Source: Pseudomonas asplenii (GTDB taxonomy: Bacteria > Pseudomonadota > Gammaproteobacteria > Pseudomonadales > Pseudomonadaceae). From it: a stretch of 64,000 nucleotides of DNA. Of this stretch, positions 7,744 through 18,578 are shown piece after piece. The position numbers and the translations under genes were made by a program. Every line of letters begins with the position of its first letter. Within the stretch, counting starts at the first letter, position 1. The DNA lies in contig NZ_LT629777.1 of NCBI RefSeq assembly GCF_900105475.1, forward strand, positions 248,001-312,000, read 5' to 3'. Under the pieces are notes generated by a model. That model saw only the letters and a program-made list of their open reading frames with translations. It searched no databases and had not been told where the DNA came from.

Positions 7744-8949
7744 ATGCCGATACCCTCCCCCTGGCGCGCCGACTTCCCGGCCATCGCCGCCCTGCAACGG
7801 CAGGACCAGACCTACCTGGACAGCGCCGCCACCACACAAAAGCCACAAGCCCTGCTCGATGCCCTGGCGCACTACTACGCCAATGGCGCGGCCAACGTGC
7901 ACCGTGCCCAACACCTGCCGGGAGCCCATGCGACCCAGGCTTTCGAAGACAGCCGGCACAAGATCGGCCAGTGGCTGGGGGCCAGCAACCCCGGGCAAAT
8001 CATCTTCACCCACGGCGCCACCTCGGCTCTGAACCTCCTGGCCTATGGCCTGGAACACGTATTCGAACCGGGCGACGAGCTGGTCATCAGCGCCCTGGAG
8101 CACCACGCCAACCTGTTGCCATGGCAACAGCTGGCACAGCGACGCGGACTCAAGCTGGTGGTCCTGCCCATCGATGCCGCCGGACTGATCGACCTCGAGG
8201 CCGCGCTCGACCTGATCGGCGAGCGGACCCGCCTGCTGGCTGTCAGCCAGTTGTCCAACGTGCTCGGCGCCTGGCAGCCGCTGCCCCAACTGTTGGCCCG
8301 CGCGAAAGCCTGCGGCGCCCTGACGATCGTCGACGGCGCACAAGGCGTCGTGCATGGACGGCATGACGTGCAGGCACTGGGATGCGACTTCTATGTCTTC
8401 TCCAGCCACAAGCTGTACGGCCCCGATGGGCTGGGCGTGCTCTACGGCCGCGTCGACGCGTTGCGGCAGTTGCGCCACTGGCAGTTCGGCGGCGAGATGG
8501 TCCAGGACGCCGACTACCAGCACGCCAGCTTCCGCCCTGCACCGCTGGGTTTCGAGGCCGGAACACCGCCGATTGCCAGTGTGATCGGCCTCGGCGCAAC
8601 CCTCGACTATCTGGCGGGACTGGACCAGGCCGCAGTGTTCGCCCACGAAGCGGCGCTGCACGACCACCTGCTGCAAGGCCTCAAGGTGCGCAACGGCATC
8701 CGCCTGCTGGGCGAACCTCAACTGGCCCTGGCCAGCTTCACCGTCGACGGTGTGCATAACGCCGACCTCGCTCACCTGCTGACCGAGCAGGGCATCGCCG
8801 TGCGTGCCGGCCATCACTGCGCAATGCCCTTGATGAAACGGCTCGGACTGACCGGGGCAATCCGCGTGTCGCTGGGGCTGTACAACGACGCCGAAGACCT
8901 TGAGCGTTTTTTCGACGCACTGGATCAGGCCCTGGAGCTGCTGCGATGA
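7744..8949 (+). CDS. csdA: Cysteine desulfurase, CsdA/SufS class II type
   Basis: This is a 401-residue PLP enzyme that takes sulfur from cysteine, leaving alanine. TTQKP (30-34), the PLP lysine 223 in SSHKLYGPDG, HANLLPW and the persulfide-forming Cys359 in AGHHCAMP place it in the SufS/CsdA class. The open frame runs further upstream through REP DNA. The chosen ATG gives the same length as E. coli CsdA. It overlaps the SufE-like gene by 4 bases and is followed by tcdA on the other strand, reproducing the E. coli csdA-csdE-csdL grouping. Sulfur delivered through this pair is associated with the tRNA-modifying TcdA. Confidence 0.92.
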   Translation: MPIPSPWRADFPAIAALQRQDQTYLDSAATTQKPQALLDALAHYYANGAANVHRAQHLPGAHATQAFEDSRHKIGQWLGASNPGQIIFTHGATSALNLLAYGLEHVFEPGDELVISALEHHANLLPWQQLAQRRGLKLVVLPIDAAGLIDLEAALDLIGERTRLLAVSQLSNVLGAWQPLPQLLARAKACGALTIVDGAQGVVHGRHDVQALGCDFYVFSSHKLYGPDGLGVLYGRVDALRQLRHWQFGGEMVQDADYQHASFRPAPLGFEAGTPPIASVIGLGATLDYLAGLDQAAVFAHEAALHDHLLQGLKVRNGIRLLGEPQLALASFTVDGVHNADLAHLLTEQGIAVRAGHHCAMPLMKRLGLTGAIRVSLGLYNDAEDLERFFDALDQALELLR

Positions 8950-9356
8950 CTTGGCCGAGCGAAGCGCAGAATGCCCTGGAGAGTTTTCAGGCGGCAGCCG
9001 GCTGGGAACAGCGGGCACGCCTGCTGATGCAATGGGGCGAACGCCTGCCGCCATTGGCCGAGGCCGAGAAAATCGAGGTCAACCGGGTACATGGCTGTGA
9101 AAGCCAGGTCTGGCTGACCGGCGCCTTGCAGGACGGCCACTGGCAATTTGTCGCCGGCAGCGATGCGCGGATGATTCGTGGGCTGGTGGCGTTGCTGCTG
9201 GTACGGGTCAATGGCCTGAATGCCGAGGAGCTATCGACGATCGACCTGCCGGACTGGTTCAACCAGCTCGGGCTGTCCCGGCAGTTGTCGCCGTCGCGCA
9301 GCAACGGTTTGAACGCGGTCCTGCAACGGATGCGGGAATTGACTCAACAGGCCTGA
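8946..9356 (+). CDS. csdE: SufE family sulfur acceptor (CsdE)
   Basis: The 136-residue SufE-fold protein has its sulfur-accepting Cys51 in the motif VHGCESQVWL. It receives persulfide sulfur from CsdA and raises its desulfurase activity. The ATG overlaps the csdA TGA (ATGA), implying translational coupling and equal expression. The gene ends just before a GC-rich hairpin and the convergent tcdA gene. Confidence 0.92.
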   Translation: MTWPSEAQNALESFQAAAGWEQRARLLMQWGERLPPLAEAEKIEVNRVHGCESQVWLTGALQDGHWQFVAGSDARMIRGLVALLLVRVNGLNAEELSTIDLPDWFNQLGLSRQLSPSRSNGLNAVLQRMRELTQQA

Positions 9357-9360
9357 ACGG

Positions 9361-9378
9361 CCCCCTGTGGCGAGGGGG
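9361..9378. terminator. GC-rich hairpin between convergent csdE and tcdA
   Basis: A CCCCC arm and a GGGGG arm enclose a TGTGGCGA loop directly between the two stop codons. There is no clear U tract. It may be a weak bidirectional terminator or a degenerate repeat core (TGTGGCGAGGGGG resembles a common P. fluorescens repeat). Confidence 0.4.
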
Positions 9379-10188
9379 TCATTGCGGCTTGGCACGCTCC
9401 GCTGGCCGTCGCACACCGGCGACCAGCTTGTCGATGGCCTTGGTCGCCGCGACCATGCCGAAGGTCGCCGTCACCATCATCACCGCACCGAATCCACCCG
9501 CACAGTCCAGCTTCACGCCGTCACCCACAAAACTCTTCTGCAGGCAGATACCACCGTCCGGTTTCGGATAGCGCAACTGCTCGGAAGAAAACACACACGG
9601 TACGCTGTAATGGCGAGTGACCGTCCGCGAGAAGCCATAGTCACGACGCAGGGTCGAACGCACCTTGGAGGCCAGTGGGTCGTTGAAGGTACGGTTCAGG
9701 TCACAGACCTGGATCTGCGTCGGATCGATCTGCCCGCCCGCGCCACCGGTGGTGATGATCTGAATCTTGCGGCGCTTGCACCAGGCAATCAGGGCCGCCT
9801 TGGCATTGACACTGTCGATGCAGTCGATCACACAGTCGATCTGCGCGGTGATGTACTCGGCCATGGTCTCGCGGGTGACGAAATCCGTCACCGCGTGCAC
9901 GCGACACTCCGGGTTGATGCCCTTGAGCCGCTCGGCCATGACCTCGACCTTGGCCCGCCCCACGGTGCTGTCCAGGGCATGCAACTGGCGATTGCTGTTG
10001 CTGACGCAGACATCGTCCAGATCGAACAGGGAAATCTCGCCCACGCCACAGCGGGCCATGGCCTCCGCCGCCCAGGACCCCACGCCGCCCACGCCGACAA
10101 TGGCCACGTGAGCAGCCTTGAGCCGCTCCAGCCCGTCAACGCCATACAACCGGGCAACGCCGGCAAATCGTGGATCTTCTGCACTCAT
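9379..10188 (-). CDS. tcdA: tRNA threonylcarbamoyladenosine dehydratase
   Basis: This 269-residue E1-like enzyme (CsdL/YgdL) uses ATP to dehydrate t6A37 to cyclic ct6A37 in ANN-decoding tRNAs. The nucleotide-binding GVGGVGSWAAEA begins at residue 32, followed by the E1 motifs DLDDV, NRQ and DCIDSVNAK. The start is an ATG two codons inside a TTG-initiated frame. The gene is convergent with csdA-csdE, the system known to support TcdA in E. coli. The t6A substrate needs TsaB, whose gene is about 19 kb downstream. Confidence 0.93.
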   Translation of the reverse strand: MSAEDPRFAGVARLYGVDGLERLKAAHVAIVGVGGVGSWAAEAMARCGVGEISLFDLDDVCVSNSNRQLHALDSTVGRAKVEVMAERLKGINPECRVHAVTDFVTRETMAEYITAQIDCVIDCIDSVNAKAALIAWCKRRKIQIITTGGAGGQIDPTQIQVCDLNRTFNDPLASKVRSTLRRDYGFSRTVTRHYSVPCVFSSEQLRYPKPDGGICLQKSFVGDGVKLDCAGGFGAVMMVTATFGMVAATKAIDKLVAGVRRPAERAKPQ

Positions 10189-10215
10189 GACCAATCACCG
10201 GAAAAATCGGCGCGT

Positions 10216-10221
10216 ATTATA
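10216..10221 (-). promoter_or_regulatory. Possible -10 box for tcdA
   Basis: A perfect TATAAT on the minus strand lies 28 bases before the tcdA start, the usual distance. No convincing -35 TTGACA is seen 16-18 bases upstream, so the call rests on the -10 hexamer alone. Confidence 0.35.
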
Positions 10222-10432
10222 GGCTGATCGCAGGGCACAGGCACCTTTAGCCTACGAATGGTGGCTGCTAGAGTGAAAATGACAACATCTTCACAAGAAA
10301 CCGACTACAAAGACTCAGGAAAGAACTTAAACCCATGCCGATTGCCTAAGCTCGGCTGTGTTCTAGCACGAGTCGCACGTGTAGGATGCGCGCCGCGCTG
10401 TTCAACGTTCTACTTCGGAACCCGAAATATCT

Positions 10433-13024
10433 ATGTCATCGCGTAAACTTGGACTCAATCTGGTGGTGGTGCTGGCAATCGCCGCGCTGTTCACCGGTTT
10501 CTGGGCGCTGATCAACCGTCCGGTCTCGGCCCCCAACTGGCCTGAACATATTTCCGGCTTCTCCTACTCACCCTTCCAGCAGGGCCAGTTCCCACAGAAG
10601 GATCAGTACCCGACCGACGATGAGATGCGTCGCGATCTGGAGATCATCAGCAAGCTGACCGACAACATCCGGATCTATTCGGTTGACGGTACGTTGCAGG
10701 ACATTCCCAAGCTCGCCGAGGAATTCGGTTTGCGGGTGACCCTGGGGATCTGGATCAGCCCGGACCAGGAGCGCAACGAACGGGAAATCACCCGCGCCAT
10801 CGAACTGGCCAATACCTCGCGCAGCGTGGTTCGGGTCGTGGTCGGTAACGAGGCGATCTTCCGCAAGGAAATCACCGCCAAGGAACTGGGCGTGCTGCTC
10901 GATCGTGTGCGAGCCGCAGTCAAGGTCCCGGTCACCACCTCCGAACAATGGCATATCTGGGAGCACAACCCGGAACTGGCCAAGCATGTCGACCTGATCG
11001 CCGCGCACATCCTGCCGTACTGGGAATTCATCCCGATGGAGAAATCCGGCCAGTTCGTGCTCGACCGTGCCCGTGAACTCAAGCGCATGTTCCCGAAAAA
11101 GCCGCTGCTGCTGTCGGAAGTCGGCTGGCCGAGCAACGGCCGCATGCGCGGCGGTGCCGATGCTACCCAGGCGGACCAGGCGATCTACCTGCGCACGCTG
11201 GTGAACAAGCTGAACCGCCAGGGCTTCAACTACTTCGTGATCGAAGCCTTCGACCAACCTTGGAAAGCCAGCGACGAAGGCTCCGTGGGCGCCTACTGGG
11301 GCGTGTACAACGCCGCGCGCCAGCAGAAATTCAACTTCGAAGGCCCAGTGGTCGCCATTCCGCAATGGCGGGTCCTGGCCATCGGCTCGGTGGTGCTGGC
11401 GATGCTGTCCCTGGCGGTCCTGCTGATCGACGGCTCGGCGCTGCGCCAGCGTGGCCGGACGTTCCTGACCTTCATCGCCTTCCTCTGCGGTTCGGTGCTG
11501 GTGTGGATCGGCTACGACTACAGCCAGCAATACAGCACCTGGTTCAGCCTGACCGTGGGCTTTTTGCTCGCCCTCGGGGCATTGGGGGTATTCATCGTCC
11601 TGCTGACCGAAGCCCACGAACTGGCCGAGGCAGTCTGGACCCACAAGCGCCGACGTGAATTCCTGCCGGTCGAAGGTGAGTCGGACTACCGACCGAAAGT
11701 CTCGATCCATGTGCCGTGCTACAACGAGCCGCCGGAAATGGTCAAACAGACCCTCGACGCCCTCGCCGCCCTCGACTATCCGGACTACGAAGTCCTGATC
11801 ATCGACAACAACACCAAGGACCCGGCAGTCTGGGAGCCGGTGCAGGCCTATTGCGAAACCCTCGGCCCACGCTTCCGCTTCTTCCACGTCGCGCCCCTGG
11901 CCGGCTTCAAGGGCGGGGCACTGAACTACCTGATCCCGCATACCGCCAAGGATGCCGAAGTCATCGCGGTGATCGACTCGGACTATTGCGTCGACCGCAA
12001 CTGGCTCAAGCACATGGTGCCGCACTTCGCCGATCCGAAGATCGCCATCGTGCAGTCGCCACAGGACTATCGCGACCAGAACGAAAGCACCTTCAAGAAG
12101 CTCTGCTACTCCGAATACAAGGGCTTCTTCCATATCGGCATGGTCACCCGCAACGACCGTGACGCGATCATCCAGCACGGCACCATGACCATGACCCGTC
12201 GTTCGGTCCTGGAAGAACTGGGCTGGGCCGACTGGTGTATCTGCGAAGACGCCGAGCTGGGCCTGCGGGTGTTCGAGAAAGGCCTGTCGGCGGCCTATCA
12301 CCACCACAGCTACGGCAAGGGGTTGATGCCCGATACCTTCATCGACTTCAAGAAGCAGCGTTTCCGCTGGGCCTACGGTGCGATTCAGATCATCAAGCGG
12401 CACACCGCGAGCCTGCTGCGCGGCAAGGACACCGAACTGACCCGTGGCCAGCGCTACCACTTCCTCGCCGGCTGGCTGCCGTGGGTCGCGGACGGCATGA
12501 ATATTTTCTTCACCGTCGGTGCCCTGCTCTGGTCGTCGGCGATGATCATCGTGCCGCAACGGGTCGACCCGCCGCTGCTGATTTTCGCGATCCCGCCACT
12601 GGCGCTGTTCGCCTTCAAGGTCGGCAAGATCCTGTTCCTCTACCGGCGCGCAGTCGGTGTGAACATGAAGGATGCCTTCGCTGCCGCGCTGGCCGGCCTG
12701 GCACTCTCGCACACGATCGCCAAGGCGGTGCTGTACGGTTTCTTCACCAGCAGCATTCCGTTCTTCCGCACGCCGAAGAACGCCGATAAACACGGCCTCT
12801 GGGTGGCGATCTCGGAAGCCCGCGAAGAGCTGTTCATCATGCTGCTGTTGTGGGGCGCGGCGCTGGGGATCTTCCTGGTACAGGGCCTGCCGAGCAACGA
12901 CATGCGCTTCTGGGTGACCATGCTGCTGGTGCAGTCGCTGCCGTACTTGGCGGCCCTGATCATGGCCTTCGTCTCTTCGCTGCCCAAGCCGGCCGAAGAA
13001 CCTGAACAGGTGCCCGTGGCGTAA
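10433..13024 (+). CDS. ndvB: NdvB-type beta-(1,3)-glucan glucosyltransferase (GH17-GT2 fusion)
   Basis: This 863-residue membrane protein has a TM anchor at about 8-27 and a periplasmic GH17-like domain (about 36-310) with Glu140 in VVGNEA and Glu229 in LSEVGWPS. Further TM segments span about 313-392. A cytoplasmic GT2 domain (about 420-650) has DSD at 515-517, ED at 605-606 and QRFRW at 642-646. More TM segments follow to the end. The architecture equals P. aeruginosa NdvB, which makes cyclic beta-1,3-glucans of the periplasm linked to biofilm-specific antibiotic tolerance. The ribosome site before the ATG is weak. The gene stands alone, with hairpins downstream. Confidence 0.9.
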   Translation: MSSRKLGLNLVVVLAIAALFTGFWALINRPVSAPNWPEHISGFSYSPFQQGQFPQKDQYPTDDEMRRDLEIISKLTDNIRIYSVDGTLQDIPKLAEEFGLRVTLGIWISPDQERNEREITRAIELANTSRSVVRVVVGNEAIFRKEITAKELGVLLDRVRAAVKVPVTTSEQWHIWEHNPELAKHVDLIAAHILPYWEFIPMEKSGQFVLDRARELKRMFPKKPLLLSEVGWPSNGRMRGGADATQADQAIYLRTLVNKLNRQGFNYFVIEAFDQPWKASDEGSVGAYWGVYNAARQQKFNFEGPVVAIPQWRVLAIGSVVLAMLSLAVLLIDGSALRQRGRTFLTFIAFLCGSVLVWIGYDYSQQYSTWFSLTVGFLLALGALGVFIVLLTEAHELAEAVWTHKRRREFLPVEGESDYRPKVSIHVPCYNEPPEMVKQTLDALAALDYPDYEVLIIDNNTKDPAVWEPVQAYCETLGPRFRFFHVAPLAGFKGGALNYLIPHTAKDAEVIAVIDSDYCVDRNWLKHMVPHFADPKIAIVQSPQDYRDQNESTFKKLCYSEYKGFFHIGMVTRNDRDAIIQHGTMTMTRRSVLEELGWADWCICEDAELGLRVFEKGLSAAYHHHSYGKGLMPDTFIDFKKQRFRWAYGAIQIIKRHTASLLRGKDTELTRGQRYHFLAGWLPWVADGMNIFFTVGALLWSSAMIIVPQRVDPPLLIFAIPPLALFAFKVGKILFLYRRAVGVNMKDAFAAALAGLALSHTIAKAVLYGFFTSSIPFFRTPKNADKHGLWVAISEAREELFIMLLLWGAALGIFLVQGLPSNDMRFWVTMLLVQSLPYLAALIMAFVSSLPKPAEEPEQVPVA

Positions 13025-13034
13025 ACGAACGGGG

Positions 13035-13083
13035 GCAGGATTTACCCGACAGAAGCCCTGAAAGCTTCGCGGATAAATCCTGC
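13035..13083. terminator. Inverted repeat after ndvB
   Basis: The arms GCAGGATTTA (13035-13044) and TAAATCCTGC (13074-13083) are a perfect 10-bp inverted repeat. The inner bases (GAAGCCCTGAAAGCTTC) can extend the fold, and CTCCTACA follows as in REP elements. There is no U tract. It is either a REP variant or an intrinsic mRNA end for ndvB. Confidence 0.5.
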
Positions 13084-13172
13084 TCCTACAGCCTCTGTTG
13101 GCCATTTTGCTTTAAGATATCCGCCACTTTCCGCGCCTTGGTCAAGTACGCTTCCACGGCCAAACCCGATGA

Positions 13173-13243
13173 CTGTAGGAGCCTGGCTTGCCAGCGAAGC
13201 TCTGGCGCCCTTGAGGGCGCTTTGGCAGGCAAGCCTGGCGCCC
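13173..13243. repeat. REP element upstream of dapE
   Basis: TGTAGGAGCCTGGCTTGCCAGCGAAG is a recognisable Pseudomonas REP core. It is followed by the nested hairpin GCGCCCTTGAGGGCGC and a partly inverted core (GGCAGGCAAGCCTGGC). It lies between ndvB and dapE and probably separates the two transcription units. Confidence 0.7.
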
Positions 13244-13284
13244 ACACGTATTACCCGACCTTGCCCCTGCATCCGGAGTTTTTC

Positions 13285-14436
13285 ATGACGGCCCACGCCG
13301 AGCTTTCGCCGACCCTGCAACTTGCCTGCGATCTGATCCGCCGCCCATCGGTGACACCGGTCGACGCCGACTGCCAGAAACTGATGATGCAGCGTCTGGG
13401 CGATGCCGGCTTCAACCTGGAGCCGATGCGTATCGAGGATGTGGATAACTTCTGGGCCACCCATGGTCGCCATGAAGGCCCGGTGCTGTGCTTCGCCGGC
13501 CATACCGACGTGGTTCCGACCGGTCCGCTCCAGGCCTGGCAGAACGATCCGTTCGATGCGCTGATCGACGAGCACGGCATGCTCTGCGGTCGCGGTGCCG
13601 CCGACATGAAGGGCAGCCTCGCGGCGATGCTGGTCGCGACCGAGCGATTTGTCGCTGACTACCCGGACCACAAGGGCAAAGTGGCGTTCCTGATCACCAG
13701 CGATGAAGAAGGCCCGGCCCACCACGGCACCAAGGCGGTGGTCGAACGTCTGGCCGCGCGCAAGGAGCGCCTGGACTGGTGCATCGTCGGCGAACCGTCG
13801 AGCACCTCGCTGGTCGGCGACGTGGTGAAGAACGGCCGGCGCGGCTCGCTCGGCGCCAAGCTGACCATCCGCGGCGTGCAAGGTCATGTGGCCTACCCGC
13901 ACCTGGCGAAGAACCCGATCCACCTGGCCGCCCCTGCCCTCGCCGAGCTGGCCGCCGAGCACTGGGACGACGGCAATGCCTTCTTCCCACCGACCAGCTT
14001 CCAGATCTCCAACCTCAACTCCGGCACCGGCGCGACCAACGTGATCCCCGGCGACCTGGTGGCCCTGATCAACTTCCGCTTCTCCACCGAATCGACCGTC
14101 GAAGGCCTGCAACATCGGGTCGCGGCAATCCTCGACAAACACCAACTGGACTGGCACGTGGACTGGGCGCTGTCCGGCCTGCCGTTCCTGACCGAGCCGG
14201 GCGCGCTGCTCGACGCGGTATCGTCCAGCATCAAGGACATCACCGGCCGCGAAACCCAGGCCTCGACCAGCGGCGGCACCTCCGACGGACGCTTCATCGC
14301 CACCCTAGGCAGCCAGGTAGTGGAACTCGGCCCGGTCAACGCGACCATTCACCAGGTCAACGAGCGAGTCCTGGCCAGCGACCTCGATGTGCTGACCGAA
14401 ATCTACTACCAGACCCTGATCAAGTTGCTCGCCTGA
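13285..14436 (+). CDS. dapE: Succinyl-diaminopimelate desuccinylase
   Basis: The 383-residue M20-family zinc hydrolase removes succinate from N-succinyl-L,L-diaminopimelate, giving L,L-diaminopimelate for lysine and cell-wall synthesis. Metal and catalytic residues are visible as FAGHTDVVP (His73, Asp75), Asp107 in GRGAADMKG, the DEEGPAHHG stretch (Glu141, Glu142) and GGTSDGRF near the end. The chosen ATG has GGAG upstream and gives the pseudomonad length; the frame extends back through REP DNA without a credible start. The stop overlaps the rlmA start by one base. Confidence 0.94.
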   Translation: MTAHAELSPTLQLACDLIRRPSVTPVDADCQKLMMQRLGDAGFNLEPMRIEDVDNFWATHGRHEGPVLCFAGHTDVVPTGPLQAWQNDPFDALIDEHGMLCGRGAADMKGSLAAMLVATERFVADYPDHKGKVAFLITSDEEGPAHHGTKAVVERLAARKERLDWCIVGEPSSTSLVGDVVKNGRRGSLGAKLTIRGVQGHVAYPHLAKNPIHLAAPALAELAAEHWDDGNAFFPPTSFQISNLNSGTGATNVIPGDLVALINFRFSTESTVEGLQHRVAAILDKHQLDWHVDWALSGLPFLTEPGALLDAVSSSIKDITGRETQASTSGGTSDGRFIATLGSQVVELGPVNATIHQVNERVLASDLDVLTEIYYQTLIKLLA

Positions 14437-15245
14437 TGCTCACCTGCCCTCTCTGCAGCGCAGCGCTGAGCGCAGTCGACAACGGTGTGGCCTGCCCGGC
14501 CGGGCACCGTTTCGACCGCGCACGCCAGGGCTACCTGAACCTGCTGCCGGTGCAACACAAGAACAGCCGAGACCCGGGCGACAACCAGGCCATGGTCGAA
14601 GCCCGGCGCGATTTCCTCAATGCCGGGCACTATGCCCCGGTCGCCCGTCGCCTGGCCGAACTGGCGGCCGAGCGGCCCCCGCAACGCTGGGTCGATATCG
14701 GCTGTGGCGAGGGCTACTACACCGCCCAGATCGCCCAGGCGCTGCCAGCAGCCGACGGCTATGCCCTGGACATCTCGCGTGAAGCGGTGAAGCGGGCCTG
14801 CCGTCGTAACCCGCAACTGACCTGGTTGATTGCCAGCATGGCGCGTATTCCGCTGCAGGACGCCAGTTGCCAGTTTCTCGCCAGCGTCTTCAGCCCGCTG
14901 GACTGGCAAGAGGCCAAGCGCCTGCTCAGCCCCGGTGGCGGCCTGATGAAAGTCGGCCCGACCAGCGGCCACCTGATGGAACTGCGCGAACGGCTCTATG
15001 ACGAAGTGCGTGAATATACCGACGACAAGCACCTGGCCCTGGTGCCGGACGGCATGCGGCTAGAGCACAGTGAAGTCCTCGACTTCACGCTGCGCCTGGA
15101 ACAGCCCGTCGATCGCGCCAACCTGCTGGCCATGACCCCGCACGGCTGGCGCGCCAGCGCCGAGCGTCGCGCCCGGGTGATCGATCAGGTCGAGCCGTTC
15201 GAGGTCAGTGTGTCGATGCGCTACGATTACTTCGTTCTGCAATGA
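14436..15245 (+). CDS. rlmA: 23S rRNA (guanine-N1)-methyltransferase RlmA-like
   Basis: The 269-residue SAM enzyme has an N-terminal zinc finger (Cys4, Cys7, Cys20, His24) followed by QGYLNLLP and the SAM-binding VDIGCGEGYY at 86-95. This layout is typical of RlmA (RrmA), which methylates N1 of G745 in 23S rRNA helix 35. The start overlaps the dapE stop (TGATG), so it is translated from the same message. A related paralogue, TlrB-like RlmA(II), methylates G748; the Gram-negative context favours RlmA(I). Confidence 0.87.
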   Translation: MLTCPLCSAALSAVDNGVACPAGHRFDRARQGYLNLLPVQHKNSRDPGDNQAMVEARRDFLNAGHYAPVARRLAELAAERPPQRWVDIGCGEGYYTAQIAQALPAADGYALDISREAVKRACRRNPQLTWLIASMARIPLQDASCQFLASVFSPLDWQEAKRLLSPGGGLMKVGPTSGHLMELRERLYDEVREYTDDKHLALVPDGMRLEHSEVLDFTLRLEQPVDRANLLAMTPHGWRASAERRARVIDQVEPFEVSVSMRYDYFVLQ

Positions 15246-15329
15246 TCCCCATGACAAACCTCGCCAACCCCGGTTGGCGACCGCCAGAATCCGCGAATGG
15301 ATTTTTCAGCAGCCGCAGCGAGGACATCC

Positions 15330-15707
15330 ATGCGCCAGCCTGACATAGAGATTTACCTGAAAGACGCCGACGTCGACCACAAGGCAATTACCGCCTGGTT
15401 GAATACGGCGCTTGGCCCCTGCACCGAGTGGACGCAGAAAGGCCAGACCTGGAAATGCGAGGCCGCCGGCGTGCCGGTGACCTGGTTGCCCAAGGCCGTG
15501 GGCAAGTGGAACAGCCTGTACCTGGAGAGCGACCAGACCCCTTGGGACGACGACATTGCCTGTGCCCGCGCCGCCTTCGCTGCGCTACAGGTGGAAGTGC
15601 GTTGCGCACCTGGCAGTTGGGTCGAGGAGGAAGGCGAAGAAAGCGCCGACCGCTGGATTCGTATCAGTGCCGACGGCGAAGAAGAGATTACCTGGCGTAC
15701 GGCCTGA
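15330..15707 (+). CDS. Conserved hypothetical protein
   Basis: This acidic soluble protein of 125 residues has conserved-looking aromatic patches (TWKCEAAGVPVTWLPKAVGKWNSLYLES) and an acidic Glu-rich tail (WVEEEGEESADRWIRISADGEEEITW). GAGGA lies 6 bases before the ATG, and I chose it over an upstream in-frame start for this reason. It follows rlmA by 84 bases on the same strand. I do not recognise a family; it may be a small cytosolic protein conserved in pseudomonads. Confidence 0.65.
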   Translation: MRQPDIEIYLKDADVDHKAITAWLNTALGPCTEWTQKGQTWKCEAAGVPVTWLPKAVGKWNSLYLESDQTPWDDDIACARAAFAALQVEVRCAPGSWVEEEGEESADRWIRISADGEEEITWRTA

Positions 15708-16044
15708 TCCCATCCGAGCCTGACCTGGCAGGACTTGCACGGGCCGCTCCTGCCATGGCCAGCCTTGCACTGGCCAGCTCTGCGCTGTGAGGCCCTGCCA
15801 TGCCCCACCCTAGCCCTAAACCACCAACCCCATCCTCGGCCTGAGGATTCTTCCCGCCTGATCGCCAGAACTTGGGATGACATTCGTAGGTCATAGCACT
15901 CAGTGCGAATCTCGGAGCCCAGGACAGCCCGCAAAACGCGCGATCGATATTGCTTCGTCGCATTTTTGCCGATTTTCGCCAGATACGGCACACTACGCCC
16001 GCCCGAGCAAACGCTCGGTTCATTCCATCTGAAGCAGAAACCGT
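15708..16044. other. Intergenic region before plsB with imperfect short repeats
   Basis: These 337 bases hold no supported gene. The first 100 bases contain two degenerate copies of a unit running from CTTGCAC through GGCC to CTGCCATG. Near the end, CCGAGC-AAAC-GCTCGG forms a small hairpin about 25 bases before the plsB start. It probably includes the plsB promoter, though no clear -35/-10 pair stands out. Confidence 0.4.
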
Positions 16045-18546
16045 ATGACCCGTTCGCCTTTGCGCCGTCTTGTGTTTGGCACCCTGCGCCGCCTCCTGTA
16101 CCTGTGGGTGCGCTCGGAGACGATCAACCAATCGTCTCTGGCCCTCAACCTGGACCGTAGCCGCCCGGTGTTCTACGTACTCCAGTCGCCGTCGCTGAGC
16201 GATCTGGCGGTGGTCGACCGCGAATGTACCCGGGCCGGCCTGCCGCGTCCGGTGTTGCCGGTCTCGGTGGGTCCGCTGTTGGAGCCGGCGGCGTTTTTCT
16301 ACCTGACGCCGGAGCCCGACTGGCTCGGCCGCCAGGACAAGCGCGGCGCTCCGCCGACCCTGACCCGCCTGGTCGACGCCCTGAGCCAGAATGCCGCCGA
16401 AGATGCTCAAGTGATCCCGGTCAGCGTGTTCTGGGGACAATCGCCGGACAGCGAGTCGAGCCCATGGAAACTGCTGTTCGCCGACAGCTGGGCGGTCACC
16501 GGCCGGCTGCGGCGCCTGCTGAGCATCCTGATCCTGGGCCGCAAGACCCGCGTGCAGTTCTCCGCGCCGATCAACCTGCGCGAACTGGTGGAACACAACA
16601 AGGGCCACGAACGCACCGTACGCATGGCCCAACGCATCCTGCGGGTGCACTTTCGCAACCTGAAGACCGCAGTGATCGGTCCCGACCTGTCCCACCGTCG
16701 CAACCTGGTCAAGGGCCTGGTCAACGAGCCACAGGTCCGCCAGGCAATCCTCGAACACGCCCAGCGCGAGAACATCCCGGCGGAGAAAGCCAAGACCCAG
16801 GCGCTGCGCTACGGCAACGAAATCGCTTCGGATTACACCTACACCGCCATCCGCTTCCTGGAAGTGGTGCTGAGCTGGTTCTGGAACAAGATCTACAACG
16901 GCATCCGGGTCAATCACATCGAAGGCGTACAAGCCGTGGCTCAGGGACACGAGGTGATCTACGTGCCCTGCCATCGCAGCCACATCGACTACCTGCTGCT
17001 GTCCTACCTGTTGTTCCGCAACGGTCTGACCCCACCGCACATCGCCGCCGGGATCAACCTCAACATGCCGGTAATCGGCAGCCTGCTGCGCCGTGGCGGC
17101 GCGTTCTTCATGCGCCGTACCTTCAAGGGCAACCCGCTGTATACCGCCGTGTTCAACGAGTACCTGCACACACTGTTCACCAAGGGTTTTCCGGTGGAGT
17201 ACTTCGTCGAAGGCGGGCGCTCGCGCACCGGACGCATGCTGCAACCCAAGACCGGCATGCTGGCCATTACCCTGCGCAGTTTCCTGCGCTCATCGCGTAT
17301 GCCGATCGTCTTCGTGCCGGTCTACATCGGCTACGAGCGGGTACTGGAAGGCCGGACCTACCTCGGCGAACTGCGTGGCGCCAGCAAGAAAAAAGAGTCG
17401 ATCTTCGACATTTTCAAGGTCATCGGGGCCCTCAAGCAGCGTTTCGGCCAGGTTGCGGTCAACTTCGGCGAACCGATCAAACTGGCAGAATTCCTCGACC
17501 AGGAACAACCGGACTGGCGTGCCCAGGAGTTGGGCTCGCAATTCAAGCCGGACTGGCTGAGCGCAACCACCAACCGCCTCGGCGAACGCGTGGCACGCCA
17601 CCTCAACGAAGCCGCTGCGATCAACCCGGTCAACCTGGTGGCTCTGGCATTGTTGTCCACCAGCCGACTGGCCCTGGACGAGCGTGCCATGGCGCGGGTA
17701 CTCGATCTGTACCTCGTGCTGCTGCGTCGCGTCCCCTATTCGCCCCACACCACCCTGCCCGAAGGCGATGGCCGGGCACTGATCCAGCACGTCAAGGACA
17801 TGGACCTGCTCGCCGAACAAAGCGATGCGCTGGGCAAGATTCTCTACCTGGACGAGCAGAACGCGGTCCTGATGACCTACTACCGTAACAACGTCCTGCA
17901 CATCTTCGCCCTGCCGGCGTTGCTCGCCAGCTTCTTCCAGAGCTCGTCCCGCATGAGCCGCGAACAACTGCTGCGCTACACCCGGGCGTTGTACCCGTAC
18001 CTGCAGTCGGAACTGTTCATCCGCTGGTCACTGGAGGAACTCGACGCGGTGGTCGATCAATGGCTCGAGGCCTTCGTCGAACAGGGCCTGCTGCGCTTCG
18101 AGAATGAGGTCTACCTGCGCCCGGCGCCGAGTTCGCGGCATTTCGTGCTGCTTACCCTGCTGTCCAGAAGCATCGCCCAGACCCTGCAACGCTTCTACAT
18201 GGCGATCTCGCTGCTGCTCAACAGCGGCCAGCACAGTATCAGCGCCGAGGAGTTGGAAGACCTGTGCACGATCATGGCCCAGCGCCTGTCGATCCTGCAC
18301 GGGCTCAATGCGCCGGAATTCTTCGACAAGAGTCTGTTCCGCCACTTCATCCAGACCCTGCTCGACCTCGACGTCCTGCGTCGCGACGAAGCCGGCAAGC
18401 TGAGCTATCACGACCTGCTCGGCGAACTGGCCGAGGGCGCGGCCAAGCGGGTCCTGCCAGCGGAAATCCGCTTGTCGATCCGCCAGGTGGCGCTGCACGA
18501 CACCGGCCCGGAACAGAACACCGACGACAGCCCCAGCGCCGACTGA
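16045..18546 (+). CDS. plsB: Glycerol-3-phosphate 1-O-acyltransferase
   Basis: The 833-residue membrane-associated enzyme acylates position 1 of glycerol-3-phosphate from acyl-CoA or acyl-ACP, the first step of phospholipid synthesis. The acyltransferase blocks are in order: HRSHID (His310, Asp315), [18 protein letters not shown] from 387, and the VPVYIGYE block. The long N-terminal and C-terminal regions are those of full-length PlsB rather than the short PlsY or PlsC. The ribosome site is weak. A stem-loop follows the stop and probably ends the transcript. Confidence 0.95.
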   Translation: MTRSPLRRLVFGTLRRLLYLWVRSETINQSSLALNLDRSRPVFYVLQSPSLSDLAVVDRECTRAGLPRPVLPVSVGPLLEPAAFFYLTPEPDWLGRQDKRGAPPTLTRLVDALSQNAAEDAQVIPVSVFWGQSPDSESSPWKLLFADSWAVTGRLRRLLSILILGRKTRVQFSAPINLRELVEHNKGHERTVRMAQRILRVHFRNLKTAVIGPDLSHRRNLVKGLVNEPQVRQAILEHAQRENIPAEKAKTQALRYGNEIASDYTYTAIRFLEVVLSWFWNKIYNGIRVNHIEGVQAVAQGHEVIYVPCHRSHIDYLLLSYLLFRNGLTPPHIAAGINLNMPVIGSLLRRGGAFFMRRTFKGNPLYTAVFNEYLHTLFTKGFPVEYFVEGGRSRTGRMLQPKTGMLAITLRSFLRSSRMPIVFVPVYIGYERVLEGRTYLGELRGASKKKESIFDIFKVIGALKQRFGQVAVNFGEPIKLAEFLDQEQPDWRAQELGSQFKPDWLSATTNRLGERVARHLNEAAAINPVNLVALALLSTSRLALDERAMARVLDLYLVLLRRVPYSPHTTLPEGDGRALIQHVKDMDLLAEQSDALGKILYLDEQNAVLMTYYRNNVLHIFALPALLASFFQSSSRMSREQLLRYTRALYPYLQSELFIRWSLEELDAVVDQWLEAFVEQGLLRFENEVYLRPAPSSRHFVLLTLLSRSIAQTLQRFYMAISLLLNSGQHSISAEELEDLCTIMAQRLSILHGLNAPEFFDKSLFRHFIQTLLDLDVLRRDEAGKLSYHDLLGELAEGAAKRVLPAEIRLSIRQVALHDTGPEQNTDDSPSAD

Positions 18547-18578
18547 TATCGGATAACCGGCAGCCTCATGACAGACGA

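Noticed and set aside
10568..13105. 845-codon open frame antisense to ndvB
   Set aside because: It is a mirror of a strongly conserved gene in GC-rich DNA, with no ribosome site or recognisable domain; such shadows are common here.
15688..17244. 518-codon open frame antisense to plsB and its upstream region
   Set aside because: It spans the intergenic repeats and the 5' part of plsB on the opposite strand, with no domain; plsB has all its catalytic motifs.
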